Of a stretch of 64,000 nucleotides of DNA, positions 8,958 through 17,846 are shown piece after piece. The DNA is from Arthrobacter sp. PAMC25284 (GTDB taxonomy: Bacteria > Actinomycetota > Actinomycetes > Actinomycetales > Micrococcaceae). How positions within the stretch are numbered: position 1 is the first letter of the stretch; every line of letters begins with the position of its first letter. Location: assembly GCF_019443425.1 (NCBI RefSeq), contig NZ_CP080382.1, forward strand, positions 2,356,001-2,420,000. Reading direction: 5' to 3'. The position numbers were made by a program, and so were the translations under genes. The notes below the pieces were generated by a model. It did no database searches, was not told the origin of the DNA, and saw only the letters and a list, made by a program, of their open reading frames with translations.

Positions 8958-10037
8958 TTAGAGGTCGAGGTTAACGGGGCCGGCGGCTGCCGACACGCAC
9001 GTCTGAATTAGTTGGCCGGGCTCGCCGTGGACTTCGCCGCTTCGGAGGTCCCGGACCTGGCCGGCCCGGAGTGGGATCAGGCAGCTGTGGCAGATGCCCA
9101 TCCGGCAACCGCTGGGCATCAGCACGCCGGCGTCCTCGCCGACGTCGAGCAGCGGGGTGTCGCCGTCCGCTTCGACTTCGCGGTCGGACGCTTCAAAGGT
9201 GACCAGTCCGCCGTCGTGCCCTTCGCCGCCAGCCAGGCTGGTGCTGAAGCGCTCGATGGTGAGCGAGCCATCTGCCGTTGTTTCGGGATTTGCCTCCACG
9301 GCTTCTGCCGCCCAGAGCGCCTCGGCTTCGTCGAGGAAACCTTCCGGGCCGCAGGCGTAGGCGGCGCGGTCACGCCAGTCGGGGCATAGCCGGTTCAGCT
9401 CATCGGCGGAGCCGAAGTCCAGCCGCCCGCGTTCCCCGGAGAACCAGTGGGTGACGCGGAGGTTGGGGAACTGGTCAGCGAGTTCAGCAAGTTCTTCACG
9501 GAAAATGGCGTCCGCCGCGGTCCGGGCGGTGTGGATGAGCACAACGTCGGAGTCGGGGCGGTGCGGGACCAACGTGCGGATCATCGACATCACCGGGGTA
9601 ATTCCGCTGCCCGCTGTAAGCATCAGCAGCGGCCGGGGGTGCTCCGGCAGGACGAAATCGCCCTGCGGCGGCGCCAGGAAAAGCACGTCGCCAGGTTTGG
9701 TGTCTCGCACGAGTGCTCCGGAGACGGCCCCCATCGCTGTCACCGTAATGGCAGGGTCCTCACCGGCCGGCGCGCTCAGCGAGTAGGACCGCCAGTGACG
9801 GACCCCGTCGAGCTCGACGCCGATACGGGCCCACTGGCCGGCAAGGTGCGCTTGCCAGCCGCGGCCAGGGCGGAAGAATATTGTGGCGGAGTCTGCAGTT
9901 TCTGGGACCACCAAGGTGACTACGCCGCGCAGTTGGCGGGACGAAAACACAGGGTTGAACAGCGACAGAATATCTTCTGGAGCTAACGGGGTGGTCAGTA
10001 GAGATGCGGCACGCGCCAGCTTACGGAGCCGGATCAT
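8958..10037 (-). CDS. ferredoxin reductase of the desaturase system (FAD, NAD(P), 2Fe-2S)
   Basis: A three-domain oxidoreductase of 359 residues that passes electrons from NAD(P)H to the adjacent desaturase, like mycobacterial Rv3230c. In order there is an FAD domain with the RSYSLSAP motif, an NAD(P) domain with GSGITPVMSMIR, and a C-terminal plant-type 2Fe-2S ferredoxin domain with the CRMGICHSC cluster motif and a fourth cysteine in LIQTCVS. It is first in a two-gene minus-strand operon and divergent from the PucR-like regulator. The partnership is inferred from adjacency and family. Confidence 0.88.
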   Translation of the reverse strand: MIRLRKLARAASLLTTPLAPEDILSLFNPVFSSRQLRGVVTLVVPETADSATIFFRPGRGWQAHLAGQWARIGVELDGVRHWRSYSLSAPAGEDPAITVTAMGAVSGALVRDTKPGDVLFLAPPQGDFVLPEHPRPLLMLTAGSGITPVMSMIRTLVPHRPDSDVVLIHTARTAADAIFREELAELADQFPNLRVTHWFSGERGRLDFGSADELNRLCPDWRDRAAYACGPEGFLDEAEALWAAEAVEANPETTADGSLTIERFSTSLAGGEGHDGGLVTFEASDREVEADGDTPLLDVGEDAGVLMPSGCRMGICHSCLIPLRAGQVRDLRSGEVHGEPGQLIQTCVSAAAGPVNLDL

Positions 10038-10092
10038 GTATCAATCTTATGTCAGTGTGGATCATAATTCTTCACTCAAGGCATACGATCAT
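10032..10092. promoter_or_regulatory. divergent promoter region with three GATCAT repeats
   Basis: The gap between the reductase start and the regulator is AT-richer than its surroundings. GATCAT occurs at 10032, 10060 and 10087, 27-28 bases apart, the first overlapping the reductase start codon. A TTATG-N11-CATAA dyad covers 10047-10067. These are candidate operator elements only. Confidence 0.3.
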
Positions 10093-10134
10093 TTCGCAGA
10101 AACTATCCGGACGGAACAATTTAGTGGACTTTCG

Positions 10135-11337
10135 ATGACTTCTACTGCCAACGGCGAACCCTCCTCGTCCGGCCCCGAACCACCGTGGCTGGCACTGCCG
10201 CGTGAGGTCAGCGACATATTGCGGCCCCGGATGCCCGGCATCGTCGAGGCCATCATCGCTGCCGTACCGCAGCTGGTTCCGGCCTATGCCAGACCCATCG
10301 AAGGCCGGTTCGGGCGCGGCCTGCGCAGGGGCGTGGCCGCTGCGCTGGACCGTTTCCTGCAGCTGCCCGGGACCCGGCTGCCCGCGCTGTCCGACGAGAG
10401 CCGGCAGCTTGTCGCAGGGCTTGGCAGCGGTGAGTTCCGCCAGGGCCGCAGCATGGACGCACTGCTGAGCGCGTATCGGATGGGCGCCCGGGTGACCTTT
10501 CGGGAAATGTCGCGGGTATCAGTGGACAACCATCTCGGCCAAAGCGTCGTGGTGGATTTGGGCGAATCGATTCTCGCCTACATCGATGAACTTTCGGCGG
10601 TCAGCGCCGAGGCGTATGCCTTTGAGCAGTCCGAACGCGCCGGCGCAGTGGACCGGCGCCGCACCGGGCTGCTCGAGCTGCTTCTGTTGGGCCAGGCCGA
10701 CGAGGCTGCCCTGCGCCAGACAGCGGCCCTGGCGGACTGGGCGCTGCCGCCTGTCATGACGGTGGTGACCCTGCCCGTGGACCGTGCGGCAGGGCTCCGG
10801 CTCCGGCTCGGACCGGGAACGCTCGTCATCGAGCGTGAGACCGACGCCGTCGCGCTCATTCCTGCGCGGACCACCCCGTCCGCCCGCGCGGACCTGGACA
10901 AGGCGCTCCGCGGTCGCGGCGCCTCGATCGGTCCCGTCTGCGGCTGGGAAAAGGTACCGGAATCCCTGCGTCTGGCTGTCCTGGCGGCCTCGGTTCTCGA
11001 GCCCCGGGACGATCCCGACGCTTCGCCGATCTGGGCTGATGAGCACCTCGCCGAGGTTGTCCTGGGCGCCGAGCCGTCGGCGATTGCGGAGCTGGCGAAC
11101 CGCCGCCTGGCACCACTGGACGGGCTGCGCGCCGGGCAGCGGGAGCGGCTGGCGGAGACGCTGCTCGCCTGGTTGCGGCACTGGGGCCAGCGCGCTCCGG
11201 TGGCTGCCGAGCTCGGCATCCACCCGCAAACCGTGGGCTACCGGGCGGCGCAGCTGCGCGAACTGTTCGGCGACACGCTTGAGGATCCGAAGGCCCGGTT
11301 TGAGCTGGAGCTGGCACTGAGGGCCGGGCGGCGCTAA
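10135..11337 (+). CDS. PucR-family transcriptional regulator
   Basis: A 400-residue protein with an N-terminal all-helical region, a central GGDEF-like region, and a C-terminal PucR-type helix-turn-helix near residues 335-395. The C-terminal segment reads LAETLLAWLRHWGQRAPVAAEL then GIHPQTVGYRAAQLRELFG, typical of this family. I chose the ATG at 10135; the frame stays open further upstream to 9883, but that would run through the divergent reductase gene. Divergent placement suggests it controls the desaturase-reductase pair. Its last bases overlap the convergent kinase gene by 4. Confidence 0.8.
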   Translation: MTSTANGEPSSSGPEPPWLALPREVSDILRPRMPGIVEAIIAAVPQLVPAYARPIEGRFGRGLRRGVAAALDRFLQLPGTRLPALSDESRQLVAGLGSGEFRQGRSMDALLSAYRMGARVTFREMSRVSVDNHLGQSVVVDLGESILAYIDELSAVSAEAYAFEQSERAGAVDRRRTGLLELLLLGQADEAALRQTAALADWALPPVMTVVTLPVDRAAGLRLRLGPGTLVIERETDAVALIPARTTPSARADLDKALRGRGASIGPVCGWEKVPESLRLAVLAASVLEPRDDPDASPIWADEHLAEVVLGAEPSAIAELANRRLAPLDGLRAGQRERLAETLLAWLRHWGQRAPVAAELGIHPQTVGYRAAQLRELFGDTLEDPKARFELELALRAGRR

Positions 11338-12692
11338 CCGGCCACCGGCTCCAGGCCCTGCCGCCGCAGTTCGAGGTCGTTCATCACGATGGCGGCGAGG
11401 TCGGCGAGCATGTCGGCCTCCTCCGTAGTGAAGGAACGGGGCGCCCGGTCCAGGATGCACAACGTGCCGAGGGTATGCCCGTCCGGAGTCCGCAACGGCA
11501 CCCCCGCGTAGAACCGCAGGCCGAAGTCGCCGGTCACCAGTGGGTTAATCACAGCCCGAGGGTCGGTGGCGGCGTCCTTGATGACCCACACGTCGTCCTG
11601 CAGGATGGCCGAGGAGCATAGTCCGGGGTCCCTGTCGATCTGTGTGACATCGGTGCCGTGGTGGGATTTGAACCAGATCCGGTCCCTGTCCACGATGCTG
11701 ACGATGGCCACCGGGACGGAGAACACCTTGGCCGCCAGTGCGGTGACGCGGTCAAAGTTCCCTTCAGCCTTGGAGTCAAGGATGCGGTAGCGCTCGACGG
11801 CGCCCATCCGCTCCTGCTCCTCGATGACTGCTGCCGCCGGATCGAGACGGTGCCGGCCCGTTCCGTTGATGATCTCCTGGCGAAGCGCCAAGCTCACCTC
11901 GCGGGCGTCCGGGCGGTCGGCCGGGTCGCGTGCCAGCATGGAGGTCAGCAGGGTCGCCCACATCGGCGAAAGCTCCTCGGGAACGTCCGGGTCGCGGAGC
12001 AGCCGCGCTACGGCGGCCTGCAACGGCGCCCCCGGGTAGGCCATTTTTCCGGTGAGGCCCTCGAGCAGGACCAGACCCAGCGAGTAAATGTCGCTGGCAG
12101 CGCCAATCGGTTCGCTGGCGGCTTGCTCCGGGCTGAGGTAGGCCGGCGTTCCGGAGGTGCCGCCGTCGTCGTCTGCCGCACCGTTGTCGAGCATAACGGC
12201 CACGCCAAAGTCGCTGAGTTTGGCCCGGGGGCGCCGGTCGTCAACGTCGTAGTCCACGAGCAGGATATTTGCCGGCTTCACGTCGCGGTGGACAATACCG
12301 TGATGGTGGATATAGGAGAGCCCGTCCGCGAGGTCGTAACCAATCCAGGCCATATGGGGAGCGGTCAACGGCCCTTGGGCCACGCGGTTCCGCAGGTCGG
12401 CGCCGCGGACGAGTTCCATCACGAGGTAGGACAGCTTCGCGCTGCCGTCACCGGGTTCCATCCCGGCATCGTAGAGGGTCACGAGGGCGTGATGGCCCAT
12501 TCCGGCGAGGATCCGGGCCTCTTGGCGCTGGCGTCGTTCGCGGGCACCGTCCGATGCTTCGTCGCGGAACAGTTTGACGGCAACGTCGCGCTGAAGAACT
12601 TCGTCGTGCGCGCGGTAGACGGTTGATTCGCTGCCGCGCCCGATGAAGGTCCCGATCCGGTAGCGCCCGCTAAGCAGGTAGCCGGAGTCCAT
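11334..12692 (-). CDS. Ser/Thr protein kinase with C-terminal GAF domain
   Basis: A soluble Hanks-type protein kinase of about 452 residues. Kinase motifs in order: glycine loop IGRGSESTVYRAH, lysine in VAVKLFR, catalytic loop HRDVKPANILL, DFGVAVM, and GTPAYLSPEQA. The kinase domain covers about residues 8-265. A GAF domain follows (about 285-445), with VAIVSIVDRDRIWFKSHHG and GVPLRTPDGHTLGTLCILD. There is no transmembrane helix or PASTA domain, so it differs from PknB. The ATG at 12692 begins the conserved kinase sequence; the frame is open to 12749 but that part looks noncoding. Ligand and substrates are unknown. Confidence 0.85.
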   Translation of the reverse strand: MDSGYLLSGRYRIGTFIGRGSESTVYRAHDEVLQRDVAVKLFRDEASDGARERRQRQEARILAGMGHHALVTLYDAGMEPGDGSAKLSYLVMELVRGADLRNRVAQGPLTAPHMAWIGYDLADGLSYIHHHGIVHRDVKPANILLVDYDVDDRRPRAKLSDFGVAVMLDNGAADDDGGTSGTPAYLSPEQAASEPIGAASDIYSLGLVLLEGLTGKMAYPGAPLQAAVARLLRDPDVPEELSPMWATLLTSMLARDPADRPDAREVSLALRQEIINGTGRHRLDPAAAVIEEQERMGAVERYRILDSKAEGNFDRVTALAAKVFSVPVAIVSIVDRDRIWFKSHHGTDVTQIDRDPGLCSSAILQDDVWVIKDAATDPRAVINPLVTGDFGLRFYAGVPLRTPDGHTLGTLCILDRAPRSFTTEEADMLADLAAIVMNDLELRRQGLEPVAG

Positions 12693-12859
12693 GGTAATCG
12701 TCAAGTAGTAGCCGTTTCGGTTGGGTGCAGGACCCGTCCGACACTTCATCGGGCAGGACGGACCTCGGTCGCAGTCAGGTACCCCGCGGCCGCTTTGTTG
12801 GTAAGTCTACTTATGGTAGCGCGTCGGCAGCGATCCGGCTGTGCCGGGCAGCGGCTCAC

Positions 12860-14473
12860 TTACTTGGCGGGGTTGTGCGTGCCAATCGGCAACAGCGACA
12901 GGTCCGGGTGGTTCTTCTCGACCCGGCGCAGCGCCCAGACGTCATTGAACAAGGCCAGATATTCGCCGTCCGAGCGCAGCAACACCTCCGTGCCGGGCAC
13001 AGTGGCCAGCACCGGCATGGCTTCAGCCGTGGTGATCCGGGCCAGGGAATACGGCAGGCGTTCGAGCCGCATCGGGGCACTGAAGTCGTGTGCCATGCGG
13101 TCTTCGACGACTTCGAACTGCATCGGACCGACGGCAGCCAGCACCGGGGCCTGGTCCCCTCGGATGTCTGAGCGAAGCACCTGGATGACGCCCTCGTGCT
13201 CGAGCTGTTCGATGCCGCGGCGGAACTGCTTGAAGCGGCTGGGATCCTTCGATCGCGCCACCTGGAAGTGTTCCGGAGCGAACAGCGGGATAGCCGGGAA
13301 CTCGACCGGGGCATCGAGGAAGAGGCTGTCCCCCACCCGCAGCGACGACGCGTTCACCAGTCCCACAACGTCGCCGGGGAATGCCTCGTCAATAACCTCA
13401 CGCTCGCGGCCGAAGACCTGCTGGGCGTACTTGGTCGCGAAGGATTTACCGGTCCGGCCCTGCGTGACGACCATGCCGCGCTCGAAAACGCCGGAACAGA
13501 CCCGGATGAAGGCCACGTGGTCGCGGTGGGCCTTGTTCATTCCGGCCTGGACCTTGAAGACGAAGCCCGCGAACGGCGCGTCAACCGGACGGGCATCGCC
13601 GTCGACGTCGGGCCGGGGCGCGGCGGACGGCGCGAAGTCCACGAGGGCATCGAGAATTTCCTTCACGCCGAAGTTCAGTGCCGCCGAGCTGAACAGGATC
13701 GGCGTGGCTTTGCCGGCGTGGAAGGCCTCGACGTCGAACGCGAGGTTGGATTCGATCACGAGGCCCGCCTCATCAACGGCGTTGGTCCAGTCGTCGCCCT
13801 GGCTGGCCGCGGCCTCGTCAGGGGTGAAGTACTCGGTGAGCGCGATATTGGCGCCGGCGTTATTGCGTTTGAACTGCGCAAAACGGTCGCTGCGCAGGTC
13901 CCACACGCCGCGGAAATCGCCGGAAATACCGACGGCCCAGGTCAGCGGCATGGGCTGCAGGCCGGTGCGCTCTGTGATTTCATCCATGAGCGCCAGCGCG
14001 TCCAGGCCCGGCCGGTCCCACTTGTTGATCACGGTAATGATCGGGAGGTTTCGCTGCTTGCAGACCTCAAAGAGCTTCATGGTCTGCGTTTCCAGGCCCT
14101 TGGCTGCGTCTACGAGCATCACGGCGCAGTCCACTGCGGCGAGCACCCGGTACGTGTCCTCGGAGAAGTCCGCGTGGCCGGGGGTGTCCAGCAGGTTGAT
14201 CACGGTGTCCCGGTAGGCGAACTGCAGGGCGGCGGAGCTGATGGAAATGCCGCGGTCCTTCTCCATCTGCATCCAGTCGGAGACCGTTTCCTTGCGGTTT
14301 GCCTTGCCGCTGGAGGCACCGGCGGTGCCGATCACCTTCGCGTGCAGGGCGAGGGCCTCGGTCAGCGTCGATTTGCCGGCGTCGGGGTGGGAAATGACCG
14401 CGAAAGTCCGACGTCGGGCCGCCTGCTTGTGAATCTCCTGGACTCGAGCGGGGCTAAGGACTTCTTGGGACAC
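12860..14473 (-). CDS. prfC: peptide chain release factor 3
   Basis: GTPase that recycles class I release factors from the ribosome after termination. Starting at GTG 14473 the product is 537 residues, as usual for RF3. Motifs include the P-loop SHPDAGKSTL, DTPGHADFSEDTYR and NKWDRPG. The frame remains open upstream to 15286 over the antisense of disA, but the protein before SQEVLSPARVQEI has no RF3 similarity. The gene is monocistronic as far as can be seen. Confidence 0.95.
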   Translation of the reverse strand: MSQEVLSPARVQEIHKQAARRRTFAVISHPDAGKSTLTEALALHAKVIGTAGASSGKANRKETVSDWMQMEKDRGISISSAALQFAYRDTVINLLDTPGHADFSEDTYRVLAAVDCAVMLVDAAKGLETQTMKLFEVCKQRNLPIITVINKWDRPGLDALALMDEITERTGLQPMPLTWAVGISGDFRGVWDLRSDRFAQFKRNNAGANIALTEYFTPDEAAASQGDDWTNAVDEAGLVIESNLAFDVEAFHAGKATPILFSSAALNFGVKEILDALVDFAPSAAPRPDVDGDARPVDAPFAGFVFKVQAGMNKAHRDHVAFIRVCSGVFERGMVVTQGRTGKSFATKYAQQVFGREREVIDEAFPGDVVGLVNASSLRVGDSLFLDAPVEFPAIPLFAPEHFQVARSKDPSRFKQFRRGIEQLEHEGVIQVLRSDIRGDQAPVLAAVGPMQFEVVEDRMAHDFSAPMRLERLPYSLARITTAEAMPVLATVPGTEVLLRSDGEYLALFNDVWALRRVEKNHPDLSLLPIGTHNPAK

Positions 14474-14897
14474 GGTGCTACTTTCGCTGCGGGCTGGAAA
14501 TGGTCGCGATCCGGGGCCGCGCATTCTGGTGGCTGGGGCGTTGCGGCCGGCGGTGGTCCGGAAGGGGTATCGCCCGGGTTCCGGAAGGGCTCCCCCGCCG
14601 GAGTACAAGCCATACGTCCCCCAGTTTATCGCAGCGCCCCGCCCCCGGCCGAAGCAGCTTCGAGGCCGTGCCGCGGGCCGCCGCAAACGCCCTGTCCGGG
14701 CACCGCCCGCGGACGCCTTCCCGGGCGTACTTTGATGCCCCCCGTATGGGCCACTTTGAGGCTTGTCTGTGCGGAAGTTGGGCTGGTTTACCTCTACTAT
14801 GGACAGACCGGGCAACCGAGTATTTTTGACCACGCTGGAAATCCTTGGAAACCGGCCTACCTGCGGGCCACGCCTGCACCTTTGAAGGGGAACACCT
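14474..14897. other. intergenic region between prfC and disA
   Basis: This 424-base gap between two divergent genes should hold both promoters. I found no credible gene in it. A TTGACC hexamer at about 14826 could be a -35 box for disA, but no good -10 follows. No other structure was recognised. Confidence 0.4.
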
Positions 14898-15974
14898 ATG
14901 GCTCGGAGCCCTGAAGATTCACTCAAGGCGACTCTGGGCAGGGTGGCCCCCGGCACGCCTCTCCGGGACGGCCTGGAGCGCATTCTCCGGGGCCGCACCG
15001 GCGCCCTGATCGTGCTGGGCACCGACCGTACCGTCGAATCCATTTGTTCGGGCGGTTTTGAGATCGGCATTGACTTCTCCCCCACGCGTTTGCGGGAGCT
15101 GGCCAAAATGGATGGCGCGATCATCTGCGACAAGGACGCCAGCAACATCCTCCGGGCAGCCGTCCAGCTGGTCCCCGATTCGAGCATCGAAACCCAGGAA
15201 TCAGGTACGCGGCACCGGACGGCAGAGCGGGTGGCCATCCAGACCGGGGTGCCCGTCATCTCGGTCAGCCAGTCAATGCAGATCATCGCCCTCTACGTAA
15301 ACGGGCTCCGGCACGTCCTGGAGGGCTCCGAGAAGGTCCTGGCCCGGGCCAACCAGGCCCTGGCCACCCTTGAGCGCTACCGCTCACGCCTGGACCAGGT
15401 CACGAGCTCGCTCTCGGCCCTGGAAATCGAGGCGATGGTGACCGTCCGCGATGTCGCCGTGACACTGCAGCGCCAGGAAATGGTGCGCCGGATCTCCGAG
15501 GAGATTTCGCAGTATGTCCTGGAACTGGGCGAAGACGGCCGCTTGCTCTCGCTGCAACTCGACGAACTCACGGTGGGCCGCGGACCGGGCAGCGACGTGA
15601 TCATCCGGGACTATTCGGGACCGAATGCCTCGGCGGAGGACATCGAAGCGGCAGTCAAGGCGCTCGTGAACCTGGGCCCCACCGAGCTGATCGACCTGGC
15701 CCGGATCTCCGGGATCGTTGGCTTTGCCGGCGGCGAAGCCAACCTCGACGCCGTCGTGCAGCCCCGGGGATACCGGCTGCTCTCGGGTCTCAAAGCGGTG
15801 CCGAAGGCGGTCGCGGACCGGCTGGTGGATCACTTTGGCGGCCTGCAGTTCCTGATGGCGGCCACCATTGATGACCTCATGACGGTGGACGGCATCGGTG
15901 ACCAGCGTGCCCGGACTGTCCGCGAAGGCCTGAGCCGGATGGCCGAGGCGAGCCTCCTCGACAGGTTCCTCTGA
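14898..15974 (+). CDS. disA: DNA integrity scanning protein DisA, diadenylate cyclase
   Basis: DisA makes the second messenger cyclic di-AMP from two ATP and scans DNA for branched structures. The 358-residue length is typical. The DAC domain occupies about residues 1-145, with the active-site motifs D72-G-A and R105-H-R. A linker helical region follows, and the C terminus has helix-hairpin-helix DNA-binding motifs (FGGLQFLMAATIDDLMTVDGIG). An AGGGG ribosome site precedes the ATG. The gene lies in a conserved repair neighbourhood with radA and mutY. Activity on Holliday junctions is known for the family. Confidence 0.97.
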   Translation: MARSPEDSLKATLGRVAPGTPLRDGLERILRGRTGALIVLGTDRTVESICSGGFEIGIDFSPTRLRELAKMDGAIICDKDASNILRAAVQLVPDSSIETQESGTRHRTAERVAIQTGVPVISVSQSMQIIALYVNGLRHVLEGSEKVLARANQALATLERYRSRLDQVTSSLSALEIEAMVTVRDVAVTLQRQEMVRRISEEISQYVLELGEDGRLLSLQLDELTVGRGPGSDVIIRDYSGPNASAEDIEAAVKALVNLGPTELIDLARISGIVGFAGGEANLDAVVQPRGYRLLSGLKAVPKAVADRLVDHFGGLQFLMAATIDDLMTVDGIGDQRARTVREGLSRMAEASLLDRFL

Positions 15975-16025
15975 CCGCCGGCTCCGGCACCTCCGAAACG
16001 GCGTGGCCGTGGCGCGTGGCAGGCG

Positions 16026-16715
16026 TCAGTTGAGCTGAAATACAGCCTTCGGGCTCAGCGCGTTACCCAGCCGGGCCGTGAAAACGTAGGTGCCGCCGGC
16101 GCCGGGCACGGCTTCAATGGCCACGCAGCCCGGAACGGAGCGGTTGCGCGGCCAGGGGAAGTTGGCGGTTTCCGTCTTCCCCGGTGCGATCGTTTTCAAC
16201 AGGTCGGCACTTTCGGCCTGGCAGTCGCGGGAGGAAAAGATCCGGTCGGACCCGCTGATGATCAGAAATTCCATCTGCGACGTTCCCATGTTCACTTCGC
16301 ACGGGACCTTGTTGCCGTTCGTGACGCTCAGGCTGAGCATCGGGTTCTCCCCGGCCGCGTAGATCGGCTGGTCCGTCGCTGCCGTGACGCTTACTCGGTT
16401 CGGGTCGCAGCCTCTGCCGGCTGTGGCGGCCGGCGTCGGCGCCGCAGATCCTGCCGTGTTCCCTTTCGCTTCCGGCGCACTCTCCCCGGCTGGGGCGCCG
16501 GCGTCAGCCTGCCCGCCGCCACCGAGGGCACCGGACACCGCGGCGAAGCCGCCGGCTGCCACCGCGAGGACCAGCAGCAGCAGGACTCCAACGAAGAGGC
16601 GCCGGCGGCGGTAGACGGCGGTTAGCGGCGGCCGTCCGGCTTTCCGCTGCGGCTGCCCGCTGCCGGAACCCGTCGGCCGTGAACCGCTTATTTCTGAATT
16701 GCCTTGCCTGCCCAT
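16026..16715 (-). CDS. membrane-anchored hypothetical protein
   Basis: I do not recognise a named family. The 229-residue protein has a basic, glycine/serine-rich cytoplasmic N terminus (about 1-35), one transmembrane helix (about 40-62, FVGVLLLLVLAVAAGGFAA), an alanine/glycine-rich low-complexity linker, and an extracellular domain from about residue 100 with two possible disulfides (cysteines near CDPN, PCEVN, RDCQ and PGCV). The outer domain resembles a beta-sandwich of the kind found in actinobacterial cell-surface proteins. It is convergent with disA. Confidence 0.6.
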   Translation of the reverse strand: MGRQGNSEISGSRPTGSGSGQPQRKAGRPPLTAVYRRRRLFVGVLLLLVLAVAAGGFAAVSGALGGGGQADAGAPAGESAPEAKGNTAGSAAPTPAATAGRGCDPNRVSVTAATDQPIYAAGENPMLSLSVTNGNKVPCEVNMGTSQMEFLIISGSDRIFSSRDCQAESADLLKTIAPGKTETANFPWPRNRSVPGCVAIEAVPGAGGTYVFTARLGNALSPKAVFQLN

Positions 16716-16886
16716 TCTTCTAGGCTAGAGAACCTTGCCGCGCTTGCGGGCGTCCCACGCCGCAAGCCCGTCATGGCCGCCATCTATTAGGCTGGAGGAA
16801 TCAAAGCTCCAGCCGACTCCGCCGCCGCCCCGGCCCCCGCTGCCCCTGCCGCACGCCCTCTCCGCCCCCACACCGGGCGGGCCGGA

Positions 16887-17846
16887 TTGCCCGGCTCCGC
16901 CGATGCGGCGGATCGGGACCTTCCTGCTCTCCATAGCGCGCTGGCAGGCTGGTTCGCCTCCACTGCCCGCCCGCTGCCCTGGCGGGCCGCGGACCGCACG
17001 CCGTGGGGCGTGCTGGTCAGCGAGGTGATGCTGCAGCAGACCCCGGTGGTCCGGGTGCTGCCCGTCTGGCAGGAGTGGCTGGAGCGCTGGCCCGGGCCGT
17101 CGGATCTTGCCCGCGAGCCCGCCGGTGAAGCAGTCCGGGCCTGGGGACGTCTCGGGTACCCGCGCCGGGCGCTGCGGCTGCACGCTGCCGCTGTTGCCAT
17201 CAGGGACAACCACGGCGGACAGGTACCGGGCGACTATGCGGCACTGCTGGCCCTTCCCGGCGTCGGCAGCTACACGGCAGCGGCCGTGGCGTCCTTCGCT
17301 TTCGGCCGGCGCGAAACCGTGGTGGACACGAACATCCGCCGGGTCCATGCCCGGCTGCTTTCCGGCACTGCGCTTCCCTCGCCTGCCCTTACCGCCGCCG
17401 AAATGCGTCTGGCCGCCCAAGTGCTCCCCGACGACGTCTCCTCGTCCGTGCGGTGGAACGCCTCCGTCATGGAACTCGGAGCTCTCGTCTGTACCGCCCG
17501 GTCACCCAAGTGCGGGCAATGCCCGGTCCGGGATTCCTGTGCCTGGCTTGCCGCCGGCGAGCCGCCGCCGACCCACACCCCGAAGGGGCAATCGTGGCAC
17601 GGCACGGACCGGCAGGTCCGGGGCGCCGTGATGGCAGTCCTCCGCGCTGCCGACGAACCTGTGGAGCCGGAACTGTTCGGGCGCGCCCCCGCGGACCTCG
17701 GCTTCGAAGCGGCGGGGATCGGCATCCCGCTGGCGGCGCTGCACCGGCTCAATTGCGCCCCTGAGCAGCTTGAACGCGCACTCGCCGGACTGTTGGGAGA
17801 CGGACTCGCGGAACTTCACCCAGGTGGCTTGCGGCTCCCTTCGTGA
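16887..17846 (+). CDS. mutY: A/G-specific adenine glycosylase MutY
   Basis: Removes adenine mispaired with 8-oxoguanine in base excision repair. Residues seen: catalytic Glu46 in VSEVMLQQT, helix-hairpin-helix LPGVGSYTAAAV at about 123-134, catalytic Asp147 in VVDTNIRRVHARL, and a 4Fe-4S motif with C202, C209, C212 and C218. At 319 residues it is shorter than E. coli MutY and has a reduced C-terminal domain. The only ordinary start codon in frame is TTG at 16887. A good GGAGGA site at 16794 is 87 bases further upstream and precedes ATC, so the true start is uncertain. The next gene overlaps its stop codon. Confidence 0.92.
   Translation: MPGSADAADRDLPALHSALAGWFASTARPLPWRAADRTPWGVLVSEVMLQQTPVVRVLPVWQEWLERWPGPSDLAREPAGEAVRAWGRLGYPRRALRLHAAAVAIRDNHGGQVPGDYAALLALPGVGSYTAAAVASFAFGRRETVVDTNIRRVHARLLSGTALPSPALTAAEMRLAAQVLPDDVSSSVRWNASVMELGALVCTARSPKCGQCPVRDSCAWLAAGEPPPTHTPKGQSWHGTDRQVRGAVMAVLRAADEPVEPELFGRAPADLGFEAAGIGIPLAALHRLNCAPEQLERALAGLLGDGLAELHPGGLRLPS

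Noticed and set aside
9883..10134. Longer N terminus for the PucR-like regulator
   Set aside because: It would overlap the reductase coding sequence and holds no family motif.
14474..15286. Upstream extension of the prfC frame
   Set aside because: It crosses the intergenic gap and the disA antisense, and RF3 normally starts at the GTG chosen.
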